Assembly (NCBI RefSeq): GCF_013280595.1
Contig: NZ_JAAATY010000006.1
Coordinates: 1 to 64,000 of the forward strand
Length of the DNA: 64,000 bases
Reading direction: 5' to 3'
Origin: Kibdelosporangium persicum
Lineage (GTDB): Bacteria; Actinomycetota; Actinomycetes; Mycobacteriales; Pseudonocardiaceae
Notes under the pieces: generated by a model
What the model was told of the DNA's origin: nothing
What the model saw: the letters and a program-made list of their open reading frames with translations, nothing else
The model's database searches: none
Made by a program: the position numbers and the translations under genes
Shown here: positions 52,187 through 61,308 of the stretch, in pieces
Layout: each line of letters opens with the position of its first letter
Position numbering within the stretch: the stretch's first letter is position 1

Positions 52187-53263
52187 ATGAGAGCGCTGAT
52201 CCGGTCCTGGCCCCTTGCCGTCCCGCTGTTCGCGCTGGCCGTTCTCGCGCTGACGTGGGGCATCGAGCTGCCCGTCGTCCTGGTGATCCTCGTGGCGCTG
52301 GCGCTGGCGGGCGCGGTGTCCACGGCGGTGCACCACGCGGAAGTGGTAGCGCACAGGATCGGTGAGCCGTTCGGCTCGCTCGTGCTCGCGGTGGCGGTCA
52401 CCGTGATCGAGGTGGCGCTGATCGTCACGTTGATGGTGTCGGGCGGCCCCGAGACCGCCTCATTGGCCCGCGACACGGTGTTCGCGGCCGTCATGATCAC
52501 GTGCAACGGGATCGTCGGGATCGCCTTACTGGTCGGCGCGACACGGCACCGGGTGATGGTGTTCAACGCCGAGGGCGCCGGCGCCGCCCTGGCGACGGTC
52601 GTGACCCTGGCCACGCTCAGCATGGTCCTGCCGACGTTCACCACGACGACGCCCGGACCGCAGTTCTCGTCGGGTCAGCTGATCTTCGCCGCCCTGGCCT
52701 CGCTGGCCTTGTACGTCCTGTTCGTCTTCACCCAGACGAAGGAGCACCGCGACTTCTTCCTGCCGGTCGGCGTGTCCGCCGAGGACGACCACGCGCCGCC
52801 GCCCACCGTCAGGGCGGCGTGGATCAGCCTCGGCATGCTGCTCGTGTCGTTGGTCGCGGTGGTCGGACTGGCCAAAGTGGAATCGCCCGCCATCGAGGCC
52901 GGTGTCGCGGCGGCCGGTTTCCCGCAGTCCTTCGTGGGGGTGGTGATCGCGTTGCTCGTGCTGCTGCCGGAGACGTTCGCCGCGGTGCGCGCCGCCGCCC
53001 GTGACCGGATGCAGACCAGCCTGAACCTGGGCTTCGGCTCGGCGATGGCGAGCATCGGGCTGACGATCCCCGCCATCGCCGTCGCGTCGATCTGGCTGGA
53101 CGGCCCGCTGCTGCTGGGGCTCGGCGCCACGCAGATGGTGTTGCTGGCCCTCACGTTCGTCGTGGCGATCCTGACCGTGGTTCCGGGCCGGGCGACGCGG
53201 CTGCAGGGCGGGGTGCACCTCGCCCTGCTCGCCGCGTTCCTCTTCCTGGCGATCAGCCCCTAG
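52187..53263 (+). CDS. cation/proton antiporter (CaCA superfamily, ChaA-like)
   Basis: Membrane exchanger of 358 residues with about 11 helices. The two alpha-repeats with acidic motifs are visible: AVAVTVIEVALIVTLMVSGG (first) and VIALLVLLPETFAAVRAAAR (second), where the Glu residues bind the cation. It probably swaps cytosolic Ca2+ or Na+/K+ for protons, as E. coli ChaA does. The start is ATG 52187; an upstream ATG at 52169 is less likely. It ends with a 3-base overlap with the convergent secreted-protein gene. Confidence 0.9.
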   Translation: MRALIRSWPLAVPLFALAVLALTWGIELPVVLVILVALALAGAVSTAVHHAEVVAHRIGEPFGSLVLAVAVTVIEVALIVTLMVSGGPETASLARDTVFAAVMITCNGIVGIALLVGATRHRVMVFNAEGAGAALATVVTLATLSMVLPTFTTTTPGPQFSSGQLIFAALASLALYVLFVFTQTKEHRDFFLPVGVSAEDDHAPPPTVRAAWISLGMLLVSLVAVVGLAKVESPAIEAGVAAAGFPQSFVGVVIALLVLLPETFAAVRAAARDRMQTSLNLGFGSAMASIGLTIPAIAVASIWLDGPLLLGLGATQMVLLALTFVVAILTVVPGRATRLQGGVHLALLAAFLFLAISP

Positions 53264-54462
53264 GACCAGGTGCTGTTGTTCAGCCCGGTCCCGAGATAGA
53301 CCTGGTCGAACGTGTTGCCGTCGGCGTCGTCGGTGTAGGTCAGGAAGATCTGTCCCCACGGGTTGACGCCGACCGCCGGCTCGTCCTGACGGCCGGTCAC
53401 GTTCGTGTTGGCCGTGATCCGGGGCTGGCGGCCCGCGGTCGAACCGTCCGGGTTGACGCCCTGCACGAAGACGTCCTGCGCCTCGGTCCAGTTGACCACC
53501 GCGGCACGCTGGTCGTCGATGCCCACCTGCGGGTCCGTACCGGGCACGTACGTGTCCACTGTGGAAACGGCCGCGCCGGTCGCGGAGAACGAACGCACAC
53601 CGATCTGGACGGTTCCGGTGTGGTCGGTCTCCCAGCCGACGACGTGGTCACCGTTGAAGTTGGCCGCGATGGACGCGTGCTGCTGCTGGCCGCCGCCTTC
53701 GGCGTTCACGCCCGTCTGCGCGAGCTTCACGCCACCGGACGGCGTGAAAGCCTTGCGGGCGACGTTGAAGTAGCCGTTGGCGTCGGTGTCCTCGTCCCAC
53801 ACCACGATCGCGTTCTGCGCCGCGCCCATGGCCACGTCGGGGTTCTGGTGCGTACCGCCGGCCGCGTTCACCTGGACCTCGTAGGCCTTGGTGGTGATCG
53901 AGGTGTACCCCGAGAGCCGGACCGTCGGCGCCGCTGTGCCCTGCTTGTCCTGGAACGCCACCGCGAACCCGGGGCCGTCCGGGTCCGCGGCGACCGCCGG
54001 GTTGATCTGCTGGCCCGCCGAGTTGGCGTTCGCGGTCGCCGAGCCGGTGACCGTGCCCGCGGTGTTCAACGTACGCACCGCGATCTGGTAGTAGCCGTTG
54101 CCGTCCTTGTCATCCGCCCAGACGACGACCGCGGTGCCGTCGTCGTGCAGGGCCACGTCGGGGTGCAGGTGGCTCCAGTTGCCTTCGCCGCCCGCCGAGA
54201 GCTTCTTCTCGTACAGCGAGGTGCCGTCCCGGTACACACGAATCCAGACATCGCTGTGCACGGAGTTCTCCGGCGCGGCGGAGTCACGGTCGTCCTCCCA
54301 GACGACGGCGACATATCCGTTGCGCACGGCCGAAATCGAGGCGTTGTCCTGGTCGCCGGTGGCCGTGCTGTTCGCGGCAGCCCACGTGATGGTGCCGTCC
54401 GCGACGGCCGTGCCCGCGAAGGCCAGCATGCCGACGGCCGTAATGGTGAGTAAGCGCTTCAT
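53260..54462 (-). CDS. secreted repeat protein, propeller-like
   Basis: Exported protein of 400 residues with a signal peptide of about 22 residues (TITAVGMLAFAGTAVADG). The rest is a set of about seven beta-rich repeats of about 50 residues with patterns such as HPDVALHDDGTAVVVWADDK and NPDVAMGAAQNAIVVWDEDT. Acidic loops (D-x-D-x-N-G) could bind Ca2+. The shape is probably a beta-propeller. It starts 11 bp after the stop of the PhoD gene, so the two may share an operon. Enzyme function is not evident; adhesion or ligand binding is possible. Confidence 0.75.
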   Translation of the reverse strand: MKRLLTITAVGMLAFAGTAVADGTITWAAANSTATGDQDNASISAVRNGYVAVVWEDDRDSAAPENSVHSDVWIRVYRDGTSLYEKKLSAGGEGNWSHLHPDVALHDDGTAVVVWADDKDGNGYYQIAVRTLNTAGTVTGSATANANSAGQQINPAVAADPDGPGFAVAFQDKQGTAAPTVRLSGYTSITTKAYEVQVNAAGGTHQNPDVAMGAAQNAIVVWDEDTDANGYFNVARKAFTPSGGVKLAQTGVNAEGGGQQQHASIAANFNGDHVVGWETDHTGTVQIGVRSFSATGAAVSTVDTYVPGTDPQVGIDDQRAAVVNWTEAQDVFVQGVNPDGSTAGRQPRITANTNVTGRQDEPAVGVNPWGQIFLTYTDDADGNTFDQVYLGTGLNNSTWS

Positions 54463-54473
54463 GTCCGTCCCTC

Positions 54474-55982
54474 TCACGGCGCCTGCAGGCCGGGGTTGCC
54501 CGCCTCGATCACGTAACTCTGAATGGTCTTGACCGGCATGTCCCGGACGCTCACCCTGTCCACCGCGCGGAAGTCGACGTTCATCCGCGTCGGCGTGATC
54601 GATGTCCGGACGTAGCCGCGCAGGTTCTTGTAGAACTTCACATGCGGGTTGAGGCTCGACAGGCCGTTGTCCGTGGCGTTGCCGTCCCCGTCCGAGGAGA
54701 CGGACGTGGTGACCAGTTCGGTGCCGATCACCTTGTCCTGGGTGCTGTAGTCGTTCATCAGGTTGCTGGCCCACGAGCGGTGCACGTCACCGGTCAGCAC
54801 GACCGTGCTGGTGTTGCCACGCGCCTGCCAGCCGTCCTGAATCCGCTTGCGGTTGGCGGTGTAGCCGTCCCACGAGTCCATGCTCTTGGTGCCGTCCGCC
54901 TTCGCCAGCTTCTGCGCGAAGAACACCTGCTGCCCGATCAGATCCCACGTGCCCAGGCGCTGTCCCATGCCGTTGAGCAGCCAGCTCTCCTGCGCGGTGC
55001 CGGTCAGCGTCCGGGTCGGCGAGTCGGCCTCGGGGCAGAGCTTCGAGCCGTCGCCACACGCCTGGTCGTCGCGGTACTGACGGGTGTCGAGCATGTGGAA
55101 CGTCGCCAGGCCGCCCCACCTCACACGGCGGTACAGCTGCATGTTCTCCCGAACCGGAGCCTGCGCCGAACGCAGCGGCATGTGCTCGAAGTACGCGCGA
55201 TACGCCGCCTCACGGCGGGCACGGAAATCGCCGGCGGGCGAGGTGTCATTGCGCACGAGGTTGGCGTAGTTGTTCTCGACCTCATGGTCGTCCCACACCA
55301 CAAGCCAGGGCGCGGCGGCGTGCGCGGCCTGCAGATCGACGTCCATCTTGTACAGGGCATGCCGCACGCGGTAGTTCGCGAGACTGGAGATCTCAGCGGC
55401 AGGGGAGTGGGTGCGCACCCGTGCGTTGGCCGCGCCTTCGTAGATGTAGTCGCCCAGATGCAGGATCAGGTCGGGGCGGTCTTCGGCCATTCGCCGGTAC
55501 GCGGTGAAGTATCCGGTCTCGTAGTGCGAGCAGGACGCGAACAGCATCGTCAGCGCGGAACCCGAACCAGGCGCGGGCGCCGTGCGGGCACGACCGACCT
55601 GGGAGATGTGGCCGTCGGCACGGAACCGGTACCAGTACTCACGATCCGGCTGCAGGCCGGCGACCTCGACGTGCACCGTGTGGGCGGAGGCTTGGACGGC
55701 GGTCACCGAGCCGGACGCGGCCAGCTGGCTGAAGGCCTGGTCCAGGCCGACCTGCCAGTCCACGGTGACCGGGGTGTCCGGCATGCCGCCGAGCCCGTCG
55801 GCGTTGAGCGGTCTGGGGGCCAGGCGCGTCCATAACACGAATCCGTCGGCGGTGGGTTCGCCGGACGCCACACCCAGGGTGAACGGGTACGCCAAGGCGT
55901 TCGCGGTGCTCGTGCTGAGCAGCGGCGCCCCCGCGGCGGCCAGGCCACCGACGAGGAACGTCCTTCGATGCAGTCGGGTCAT
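54474..55982 (-). CDS. phoD: alkaline phosphatase PhoD
   Basis: Exported metallophosphatase of 502 residues. A twin-arginine signal (HRRTFLVGGLAAAGAPLLS) sends it out folded. An N-terminal fibronectin-like domain (about 35-140) is followed by the calcineurin-like catalytic domain: FASCSHYETG, LILHLGDYIYEG, VVWDDHEVENNY and VLTGDVHRSW supply the Fe/Ca ligands. It removes phosphate from phosphodiesters or monoesters when phosphate is scarce. It is followed on the same strand by the secreted repeat protein gene. No clear Pho box was seen upstream. Confidence 0.94.
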   Translation of the reverse strand: MTRLHRRTFLVGGLAAAGAPLLSTSTANALAYPFTLGVASGEPTADGFVLWTRLAPRPLNADGLGGMPDTPVTVDWQVGLDQAFSQLAASGSVTAVQASAHTVHVEVAGLQPDREYWYRFRADGHISQVGRARTAPAPGSGSALTMLFASCSHYETGYFTAYRRMAEDRPDLILHLGDYIYEGAANARVRTHSPAAEISSLANYRVRHALYKMDVDLQAAHAAAPWLVVWDDHEVENNYANLVRNDTSPAGDFRARREAAYRAYFEHMPLRSAQAPVRENMQLYRRVRWGGLATFHMLDTRQYRDDQACGDGSKLCPEADSPTRTLTGTAQESWLLNGMGQRLGTWDLIGQQVFFAQKLAKADGTKSMDSWDGYTANRKRIQDGWQARGNTSTVVLTGDVHRSWASNLMNDYSTQDKVIGTELVTTSVSSDGDGNATDNGLSSLNPHVKFYKNLRGYVRTSITPTRMNVDFRAVDRVSVRDMPVKTIQSYVIEAGNPGLQAP

Positions 55983-56269
55983 GAGCTTCTTCTACCTGCG
56001 CCGTGGCACTGTGCGGAAGCCGCGAACCGACTATTTGCAGGACGTTACGCCACCGGCGGCGTGTCCGTCCCGGGAAGTCCACGCTGTGTGTCTATAGTGG
56101 ACTTCGGAGGGTGTCGCCGGTGGTGGGCCGGGCGGCCGCGCGCAGGCGCGGGACCGCCTCACTTACTGTAACCGAAGTCGCCCTGTCAGGTCACGCCGTG
56201 TGACCGTAGTCAGTGATATCCGGTGTGCACGCTCGGATTGGCGGGGGATCCGGGGTTACCGTGCCGGAT

Positions 56270-56620
56270 ATGACCGACCAGCCCGAGTTTCCCCCAGTCT
56301 CGACCGGTGAGGACCGTGCGATGGGCCATGCCCGGGTCGAGTTCGCCGAGATGCTGTTCGCGGAGGCCCCGGACGTCAACGCGGCCCCGCAACCGTCCTC
56401 GGAGCTGACCGCGCAGGTTCAGGCATCGGCGATGTTGGCGCTCTACTACGAGATGCGGCACGGCAACGACCTGCGGGCCGCGCACATCCGTGCCCTGGAG
56501 GCCCACCGGCTCGCCTTGGCGGAGCACGCCGACAGAGTGCCGGACGAGATGCCCGCCCTGGTCTCGGCCGGGCCCGCCGGAGAGCCCGGGCTGCCGCCCG
56601 CCCGCGAACCGATGGACTGA
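56270..56620 (+). CDS. hypothetical protein, helical
   Basis: Protein of 116 residues with ATG at 56270 or GTG at 56261. An acidic disordered start and a Pro-rich end (PPAREPMD) flank a helical core (ARVEFAEMLFAEAP and then SAMLALYYEMRHGNDLRAAH). No family recognised. It is convergent with the YjbR-like gene and stands alone. A cytoplasmic protein is expected. Confidence 0.6.
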   Translation: MTDQPEFPPVSTGEDRAMGHARVEFAEMLFAEAPDVNAAPQPSSELTAQVQASAMLALYYEMRHGNDLRAAHIRALEAHRLALAEHADRVPDEMPALVSAGPAGEPGLPPAREPMD

Positions 56621-56644
56621 CAGCGCACCCCGCCGGGTCAGGGA

Positions 56645-56989
56645 TCAGTAGGGGAACGGCAGCGCGTCGACGAGCTCGTCCGGCGCGGTCAACCGCCAGG
56701 CCTCGTAGACCAGTTCGGACAGCTCGTCGGCCTCGATCCGATCGAGGTACACCACGACCCAGCCGAACCCGCCCGAGGTGAACTGCTCCTCGAACACGTC
56801 CGGCCGCTCGGCCACCAGCGCCAGCTGTTCGGAGATCGTCTGCTTCAACCCGGCGGTCCGCGTCCGCGGCCAGTAGTACCCGAACTTCTTGCCGCGCACG
56901 CTGAACGACGTCCACTTGCTGCCCTCGGCCCGCTCGACCCCGGTCAGCCGGTCGACGATCCGGTGGAACTCATCAGTGTGCACGGCCAT
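56645..56989 (-). CDS. MmcQ/YjbR family protein
   Basis: Small cytoplasmic protein of 114 residues of the MmcQ/YjbR DNA-binding-like family. Typical parts are FHRIVDRLTGVERAEGSKWT and the end segment EELV-like YEAWRLTAPDELVDALP. CyaY-like fold; the real role is unknown, though some members bind DNA. The ATG at 56989 is used; GGGTTGAGGGC lies upstream. Confidence 0.85.
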   Translation of the reverse strand: MAVHTDEFHRIVDRLTGVERAEGSKWTSFSVRGKKFGYYWPRTRTAGLKQTISEQLALVAERPDVFEEQFTSGGFGWVVVYLDRIEADELSELVYEAWRLTAPDELVDALPFPY

Positions 56990-57084
56990 GCCCTCAACCC
57001 CCAACAGTCCAGGCAGGCATTCTAAGGGCCGGGGACCCCTCCCGATCGGCCGTGGTTACCGTCGCCGCGCACAGGGAGAGGGTG

Positions 57085-58329
57085 ATGTGGGTGACGCGGT
57101 GGCTGGCGATCGGACTACTGGGCTTGGGCCTGGTCGGCGCCGGGTGCACGGCGGCCGAGCAGAGCTCGCCGGCGCCGCCACCGCCACCGCCACCGCCACC
57201 GGCGAAGCGTGAGCTGGTCCGCTGGGCGGACGGCATCTGCACGCTGGGCACCGCGATCAAAGGCGTACGGTCCGCGGCGCCCCAGGCCGACACGTCCTCC
57301 GGCACCGCGACAGAGTTCCTCGGCCAGGCCTCGACGTGGGTCGGGGACGCCGAGAAGAAACTGGCGGACCTCGGCACCACGGGCCTCCCACCGGCCGACG
57401 CGTACGCCTCGACCATGAAGGACTGGCTCGGCAAGCTCAAGGAGCAGGTGAACGCCAGGCAGGCACCGGCGGTGGTGTCGACGCTGACCGAGTTCGAGCC
57501 CAAGGACGCCGAGCTGGCCGAACGCACACCGGAGTTGCGGGCGTCCTACGACGTGGCACCGAACTGCACGCCGGTCGGTCAGGCCGGGCCGCTCCGGGAC
57601 CTGGTGGCATGGTCGAACGTGATGTGCGCGAGCGTGCGGACGCTGTCGGAGTTGCGCGTCGATCCTTTGGCGGATCCCGCGGTGAGCGATCCACGGTTCC
57701 AGCAGGCCGCGTGGGCGGCGTTGGGTACGTACATCACCTCGGCCGGACAGCCGTTGACCGACGTGAACTCGCAGCTCAACAACCTGAAACCGACGGGCAT
57801 CGCGGAAGCCGACGCCTACCGGGACCAGACGCTCTCCGCGGTGACCGCCGCGCTCGCCAAGCTCCCGCCGCCCACCGCCGGCAGCAGCGAGTACTTCCAG
57901 CTCCCCTTCGACCAGCTGAAGGCGAAGGCCACCGAGGTCGCCGACATCGTGTCCACCGCCAAACCGAAGGAACCCGGCCTGGACGCCATCGTGGCCAAGG
58001 ACAAGAACCTCGCCGAGGCGCACGCGCTCGCCCCGGCCTGTGAACGTCCACAACAGACCCCGACGACCGCCGCCGACGGAACGGACCTCGCCGCCTGCCA
58101 GGACGGCCAGTGCCAGGTGCTGATCACCGGATCGGCCGACGTGACCGCCGCCGGCTCGACGTTCAAGATCGCGGTGACGAGCTCGGGTGTCACGGTCGCG
58201 GACGCCACCGGCGCGCTGACCCTGGCGCCAGGCGGTGAAGGGTCGTTCGGGAGCGGGACCACGAAGATCACGGTCAAGCTCGTCAGCCTGACCGGGACCG
58301 ACGCGATCGTGGATGTCCGCGGTTCCTGA
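57085..58329 (+). CDS. lipoprotein with polyproline linker
   Basis: Exported lipoprotein of 414 residues. The signal ends in a lipobox LVGAGC, followed by TAAEQSSPA and a run of 10 prolines encoded by CCGCCA repeats (about 57170-57200), which should act as a stiff spacer. The body has helical stretches with four or five Cys and a C-terminal beta-rich part. No family recognised. The start is ATG 57085 or GTG 57082, with GGGAGAGG upstream. Possibly a cell-surface binding protein. Confidence 0.75.
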   Translation: MWVTRWLAIGLLGLGLVGAGCTAAEQSSPAPPPPPPPPPAKRELVRWADGICTLGTAIKGVRSAAPQADTSSGTATEFLGQASTWVGDAEKKLADLGTTGLPPADAYASTMKDWLGKLKEQVNARQAPAVVSTLTEFEPKDAELAERTPELRASYDVAPNCTPVGQAGPLRDLVAWSNVMCASVRTLSELRVDPLADPAVSDPRFQQAAWAALGTYITSAGQPLTDVNSQLNNLKPTGIAEADAYRDQTLSAVTAALAKLPPPTAGSSEYFQLPFDQLKAKATEVADIVSTAKPKEPGLDAIVAKDKNLAEAHALAPACERPQQTPTTAADGTDLAACQDGQCQVLITGSADVTAAGSTFKIAVTSSGVTVADATGALTLAPGGEGSFGSGTTKITVKLVSLTGTDAIVDVRGS

Positions 58330-58382
58330 CCCCCGTGCGGGCCAGATCCGGCGCCGGCCGGCGGGCGAGGCAGAATGCGGCC

Positions 58383-58616
58383 ATGTCTCGTCGCACGTCG
58401 ATTTTCCTGACCGCCTTCGGCGTCTGGTCGTGGGTCATCTGGATCACCTTCGCCAAGAACCTGTGGGACTCCGACCGGGCGTGGGCGGCCGACGGATCGC
58501 CGACCGGGTATTTCATCGTGCACGCGGTGCTGACCGTGGTGTCGTTCGTGCTCGGTACCGTCATCGGCGTCATCGGATGGCGCGGTCTGAAAGCACGACG
58601 GCGGCAATCCGCGTGA
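58383..58616 (+). CDS. SCO4848-type membrane protein
   Basis: Two-helix membrane protein of 77 residues. The sequence LTAFGVWSWVIWITFAKNLW and then YFIVHAVLTVVSFVLGTVIG closely follows the actinobacterial SCO4848 family. Function unknown. In Streptomyces the relative lies near a D-Ala-D-Ala carboxypeptidase gene; here it lies 53 bp after a lipoprotein gene and before an S4 protein gene. The end is basic (KARRRQSA). Confidence 0.85.
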   Translation: MSRRTSIFLTAFGVWSWVIWITFAKNLWDSDRAWAADGSPTGYFIVHAVLTVVSFVLGTVIGVIGWRGLKARRRQSA

Positions 58617-58649
58617 CGCGTCCCTGATCGTCAGCCATCATGTACGGCT

Positions 58650-59015
58650 GTGGAGTCCACCCGTGTGGATCGCTGGTTGTGGGCGGTCCGGCTGACGAAG
58701 ACCCGCTCGGATGCCGCTGCGGCATGCCGAGGCGGCCACGTGCGCGTCAACGGACGCCCCGCGAAGGCCGCCACGAGCGTGACGCCCGGTGACGAGGTCC
58801 GTGCCCGCGTCGGCACCACCACGAGGGTCGTCGAGGTCGTGCGGGTGATCCAGAAACGAGTGGGCGCGCCCGACGCCGTGACCTGCTACATCGACCGCAC
58901 GCCGAAGCCGCCGCCTGAGGCACTGGCCCCGGTGGCCGTCCGCGACCGTGGCACGGGCCGCCCGACCAAGCGGGACCGTCGTGTCCTGGACAAGTTCCGG
59001 ACCGGCCGCGGCTGA
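58650..59015 (+). CDS. S4 domain RNA-binding protein (Hsp15-like)
   Basis: Basic cytoplasmic protein of 121 residues. The S4 domain (about 5-65) reads RVDRWLWAVRLTKTRSDAAA and then GGHVRVNGRPAKAATSVTPG. Related Hsp15 binds 50S ribosomal subunits that carry stalled peptidyl-tRNA and recycles them. The C-terminal tail (TKRDRRVLDKFRTGRG) is highly basic. GTG start at 58650. No heat-shock promoter motif was seen. Confidence 0.9.
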   Translation: MESTRVDRWLWAVRLTKTRSDAAAACRGGHVRVNGRPAKAATSVTPGDEVRARVGTTTRVVEVVRVIQKRVGAPDAVTCYIDRTPKPPPEALAPVAVRDRGTGRPTKRDRRVLDKFRTGRG

Positions 59016-59144
59016 GGTCAGCGTCCCGCACGACGAGATCCGTGCGCTCCACACGGACACCCTCGAGGTCGGCCAGGCCGCGGCACGGGACGACCCGCGG
59101 TCGCACGGATCAGGAATCCGGGACCGCGGGTCCGCTGTGGACTG

Positions 59145-61061
59145 TCAGGCTCCGGCGAGTTGCCAGCCGGTGAACGCCCCGCTGGGGCCGGCGGTGGTCT
59201 GGCGTCGCTCGTACAGCCGGCAATCGCCGCCGACGATCAACAGGCGCACCAGCCCCGCGTTGTCCAGCACGGCCGCGGGCCCGATCTCGCAGTAACCGCC
59301 GAGGTCCTCCCAGGTGCCGAACTGCCCGGTCGGTCCCTGCCTGCTCATGCTGATGCCGTAGTTGTCGTTGCGCGCGAACGCCAGCACGCGCGGGCTGGTA
59401 CCGCCGGTCCGTACGCCGAACGCCGGGCCGACGCCGCCGTGGCCGCCGATGTGGGCCAGCCCGGACCATGTCCCCCCGGGTGTCTGCTCCCGGCTCGTGC
59501 CGATCGTTCCGTCGCCGTGCTCACGGATGATCAGTATCGCGGTGTCGTTGTTCTGCAGCACCGGACTGGGCGTGCCGACCGTCTCCACCGCGGGGAAGTT
59601 CGGGTTCACGCTCGTGCCGCCGCCCGGCGGCTGGGTCCAGTGCTTGATCCAGCCGTTGCTGTCGGCGAAGAGGTTCAGCAGCCCGGTGCTGCTGTTGATC
59701 ACCGTCGGCTGGCCGATCACGTCCGGTCCGCCGCCCACGTCGTACCAGCCGTCGAACACGCTGCCGTTGGGCGTCGTCTGGAAGGCGTTGCTGATCCCCC
59801 CGGACGCGTTGAGCACGTACAGCTCAAGGCAGTTGTCGGTGTTGCGGCCGAAACACGGCACACCGAGCGCCCCGTCGGGAGCGCCGATCGAGGTCCACGC
59901 GCCGAATCCGGCACCCGGCGCGGTCTGCCTGGTGGTCTTGATGTCCCCGGCGAGCAGGTCGAGCACGGCCAGTTGGACGGTGCCGTCGGCGTTGAGTTCC
60001 ATGGCGACGCCGGGCGCGAAGAGACCGGAGATCAGGGTGGCCGGAGCCGACCATGTCGCGCCGCCCGCGTTCTGCCGCCACGCGATGACGTTGTCCCCGC
60101 CGACGACGACGGCGTACAGCGCGCCTGTCCCGTCCTTGATCACGAACGGCTCGGTCACCGGGAAACGCTGGTAGTTGCGTGCCAGGTTGACGTCGAACCC
60201 GTCACCGGTCAGCGGATCGAGCGCCTTGTACTCGAAGTAGGCGGCCCGCTTGGGCTCGTACAGCGGGTTGAAGACGTTCACCGGGGAGACGCTGGTGTTG
60301 TAGCACCGGTAACGGAACAACAGGCACTGGCCAGTCGCGTCCGGACCTTCGTAGGCGCGGACCGCGAGCTGGGCGTGGTAGGTCGCGGCGATGTGGTCGA
60401 TGTGGTCGGCCCAGTACCGGCCGTCCGGTGCCGGGTCCTGAATCCGGATGGTCGTCGGCTGGTACATCGTCAGCAACTCGACCAGGACGTTGTGCAGTTC
60501 CTGGCCGGTGTAGTGCTGGACCTGGGTGACCGGGCCGGGCTCCGGCACGATCGTCGGCGAGCTGAAGCCCGGGTCGTTCCACAGGTTGAGCAACGCGTCG
60601 GGGTGCAGGGCGTCGCCACCGTCCGGCAGGTTGATCCACAGCAGTTGGATGTGCTGGGCGCCGTTGAGGGTGTTGCGCTCGATGATCCGGCCGGCCACCG
60701 TCATGGTGTCGATGGCCCAGTCGCTGGGCACACCGGCCAGCGAGGCGTAGGCGTTCCTGGTTCCCTGGTGCAGCCGCGCGGAGAGCTGCTCACGGGTGAG
60801 CCCGCCTTCGGGCCATCCGTTGTTCTGGTCCGCGGTCAGGTAGATCGTCCGGACCGGCAGGCCCGCCGTGATCGCCGGTTGCAGATCGGGGTTGATGAAC
60901 AGCAACTCGTCGTCGGAGTGCGCGAGGATCGTGACGTAGCTGCCGGTGCTCGGCGCCGCCAGCGCCCGGTTGCGGTCGCGCGGCCGGGTGACGTCCTTGG
61001 CCCACGACGGAGCCTTGAGGTCGACCGGAACCCGTCTGTTGTTGCCGGGTGGGTGTGGCAT
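59145..61061 (-). CDS. PIG-L family deacetylase fused to a propeller-like lectin domain
   Basis: Protein of 638 residues. The N-terminal PIG-L zinc domain (about 40-255) carries AHSDDE (His48, Asp50, Asp51) and HIDH (His220, Asp222, His223), as in enzymes that de-N-acetylate GlcNAc derivatives. The C-terminal part (about 290-638) has about six beta-rich repeats with patterns such as GTWSGLAHIGGHG and GTWEDLGGYCEIGP, resembling PLL/fucose-lectin-type propellers. No signal peptide is visible in the first 40 residues, unusual for a surface-sugar enzyme. It is divergent from the 2-MIB genes, with a dispersed palindrome between. Confidence 0.85.
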   Translation of the reverse strand: MPHPPGNNRRVPVDLKAPSWAKDVTRPRDRNRALAAPSTGSYVTILAHSDDELLFINPDLQPAITAGLPVRTIYLTADQNNGWPEGGLTREQLSARLHQGTRNAYASLAGVPSDWAIDTMTVAGRIIERNTLNGAQHIQLLWINLPDGGDALHPDALLNLWNDPGFSSPTIVPEPGPVTQVQHYTGQELHNVLVELLTMYQPTTIRIQDPAPDGRYWADHIDHIAATYHAQLAVRAYEGPDATGQCLLFRYRCYNTSVSPVNVFNPLYEPKRAAYFEYKALDPLTGDGFDVNLARNYQRFPVTEPFVIKDGTGALYAVVVGGDNVIAWRQNAGGATWSAPATLISGLFAPGVAMELNADGTVQLAVLDLLAGDIKTTRQTAPGAGFGAWTSIGAPDGALGVPCFGRNTDNCLELYVLNASGGISNAFQTTPNGSVFDGWYDVGGGPDVIGQPTVINSSTGLLNLFADSNGWIKHWTQPPGGGTSVNPNFPAVETVGTPSPVLQNNDTAILIIREHGDGTIGTSREQTPGGTWSGLAHIGGHGGVGPAFGVRTGGTSPRVLAFARNDNYGISMSRQGPTGQFGTWEDLGGYCEIGPAAVLDNAGLVRLLIVGGDCRLYERRQTTAGPSGAFTGWQLAGA

Positions 61062-61125
61062 GTCGTTCCCCCTCTGTGTGGTCGGTAGTGCCCAGGCTAG
61101 ACGCGAAGGCGTGCGGAAAGGTTGC

Positions 61126-61177
61126 CCCCTCGTGAGTGTTTGTCAGTGTTCTAACCCTGACAAACACTCACGAGGGG
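61126..61177. repeat. dispersed palindrome, copy 3
   Basis: Perfect 21-bp inverted repeat: arms CCCCTCGTGAGTGTTTGTC + AG and their complement, with a 10-nt centre TGTTCTAACC. It is the longest of the three copies. Unlike the other two it lies between divergent genes (PIG-L and 2-MIB operon), so a pure terminator role does not fit well. Confidence 0.88.
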
Positions 61178-61308
61178 TTCACTGTCGGTCCACTGTGAAC
61201 CACCCGATGGTGCGGCGGCCATCCCCGGCTGGTCGATGCCCGTCGCGGGCACCGGCTGCCAGGCTCGATCAGGTCGGACGAACCGAGCCTCGCAGAGGAG
61301 CCACCCGG

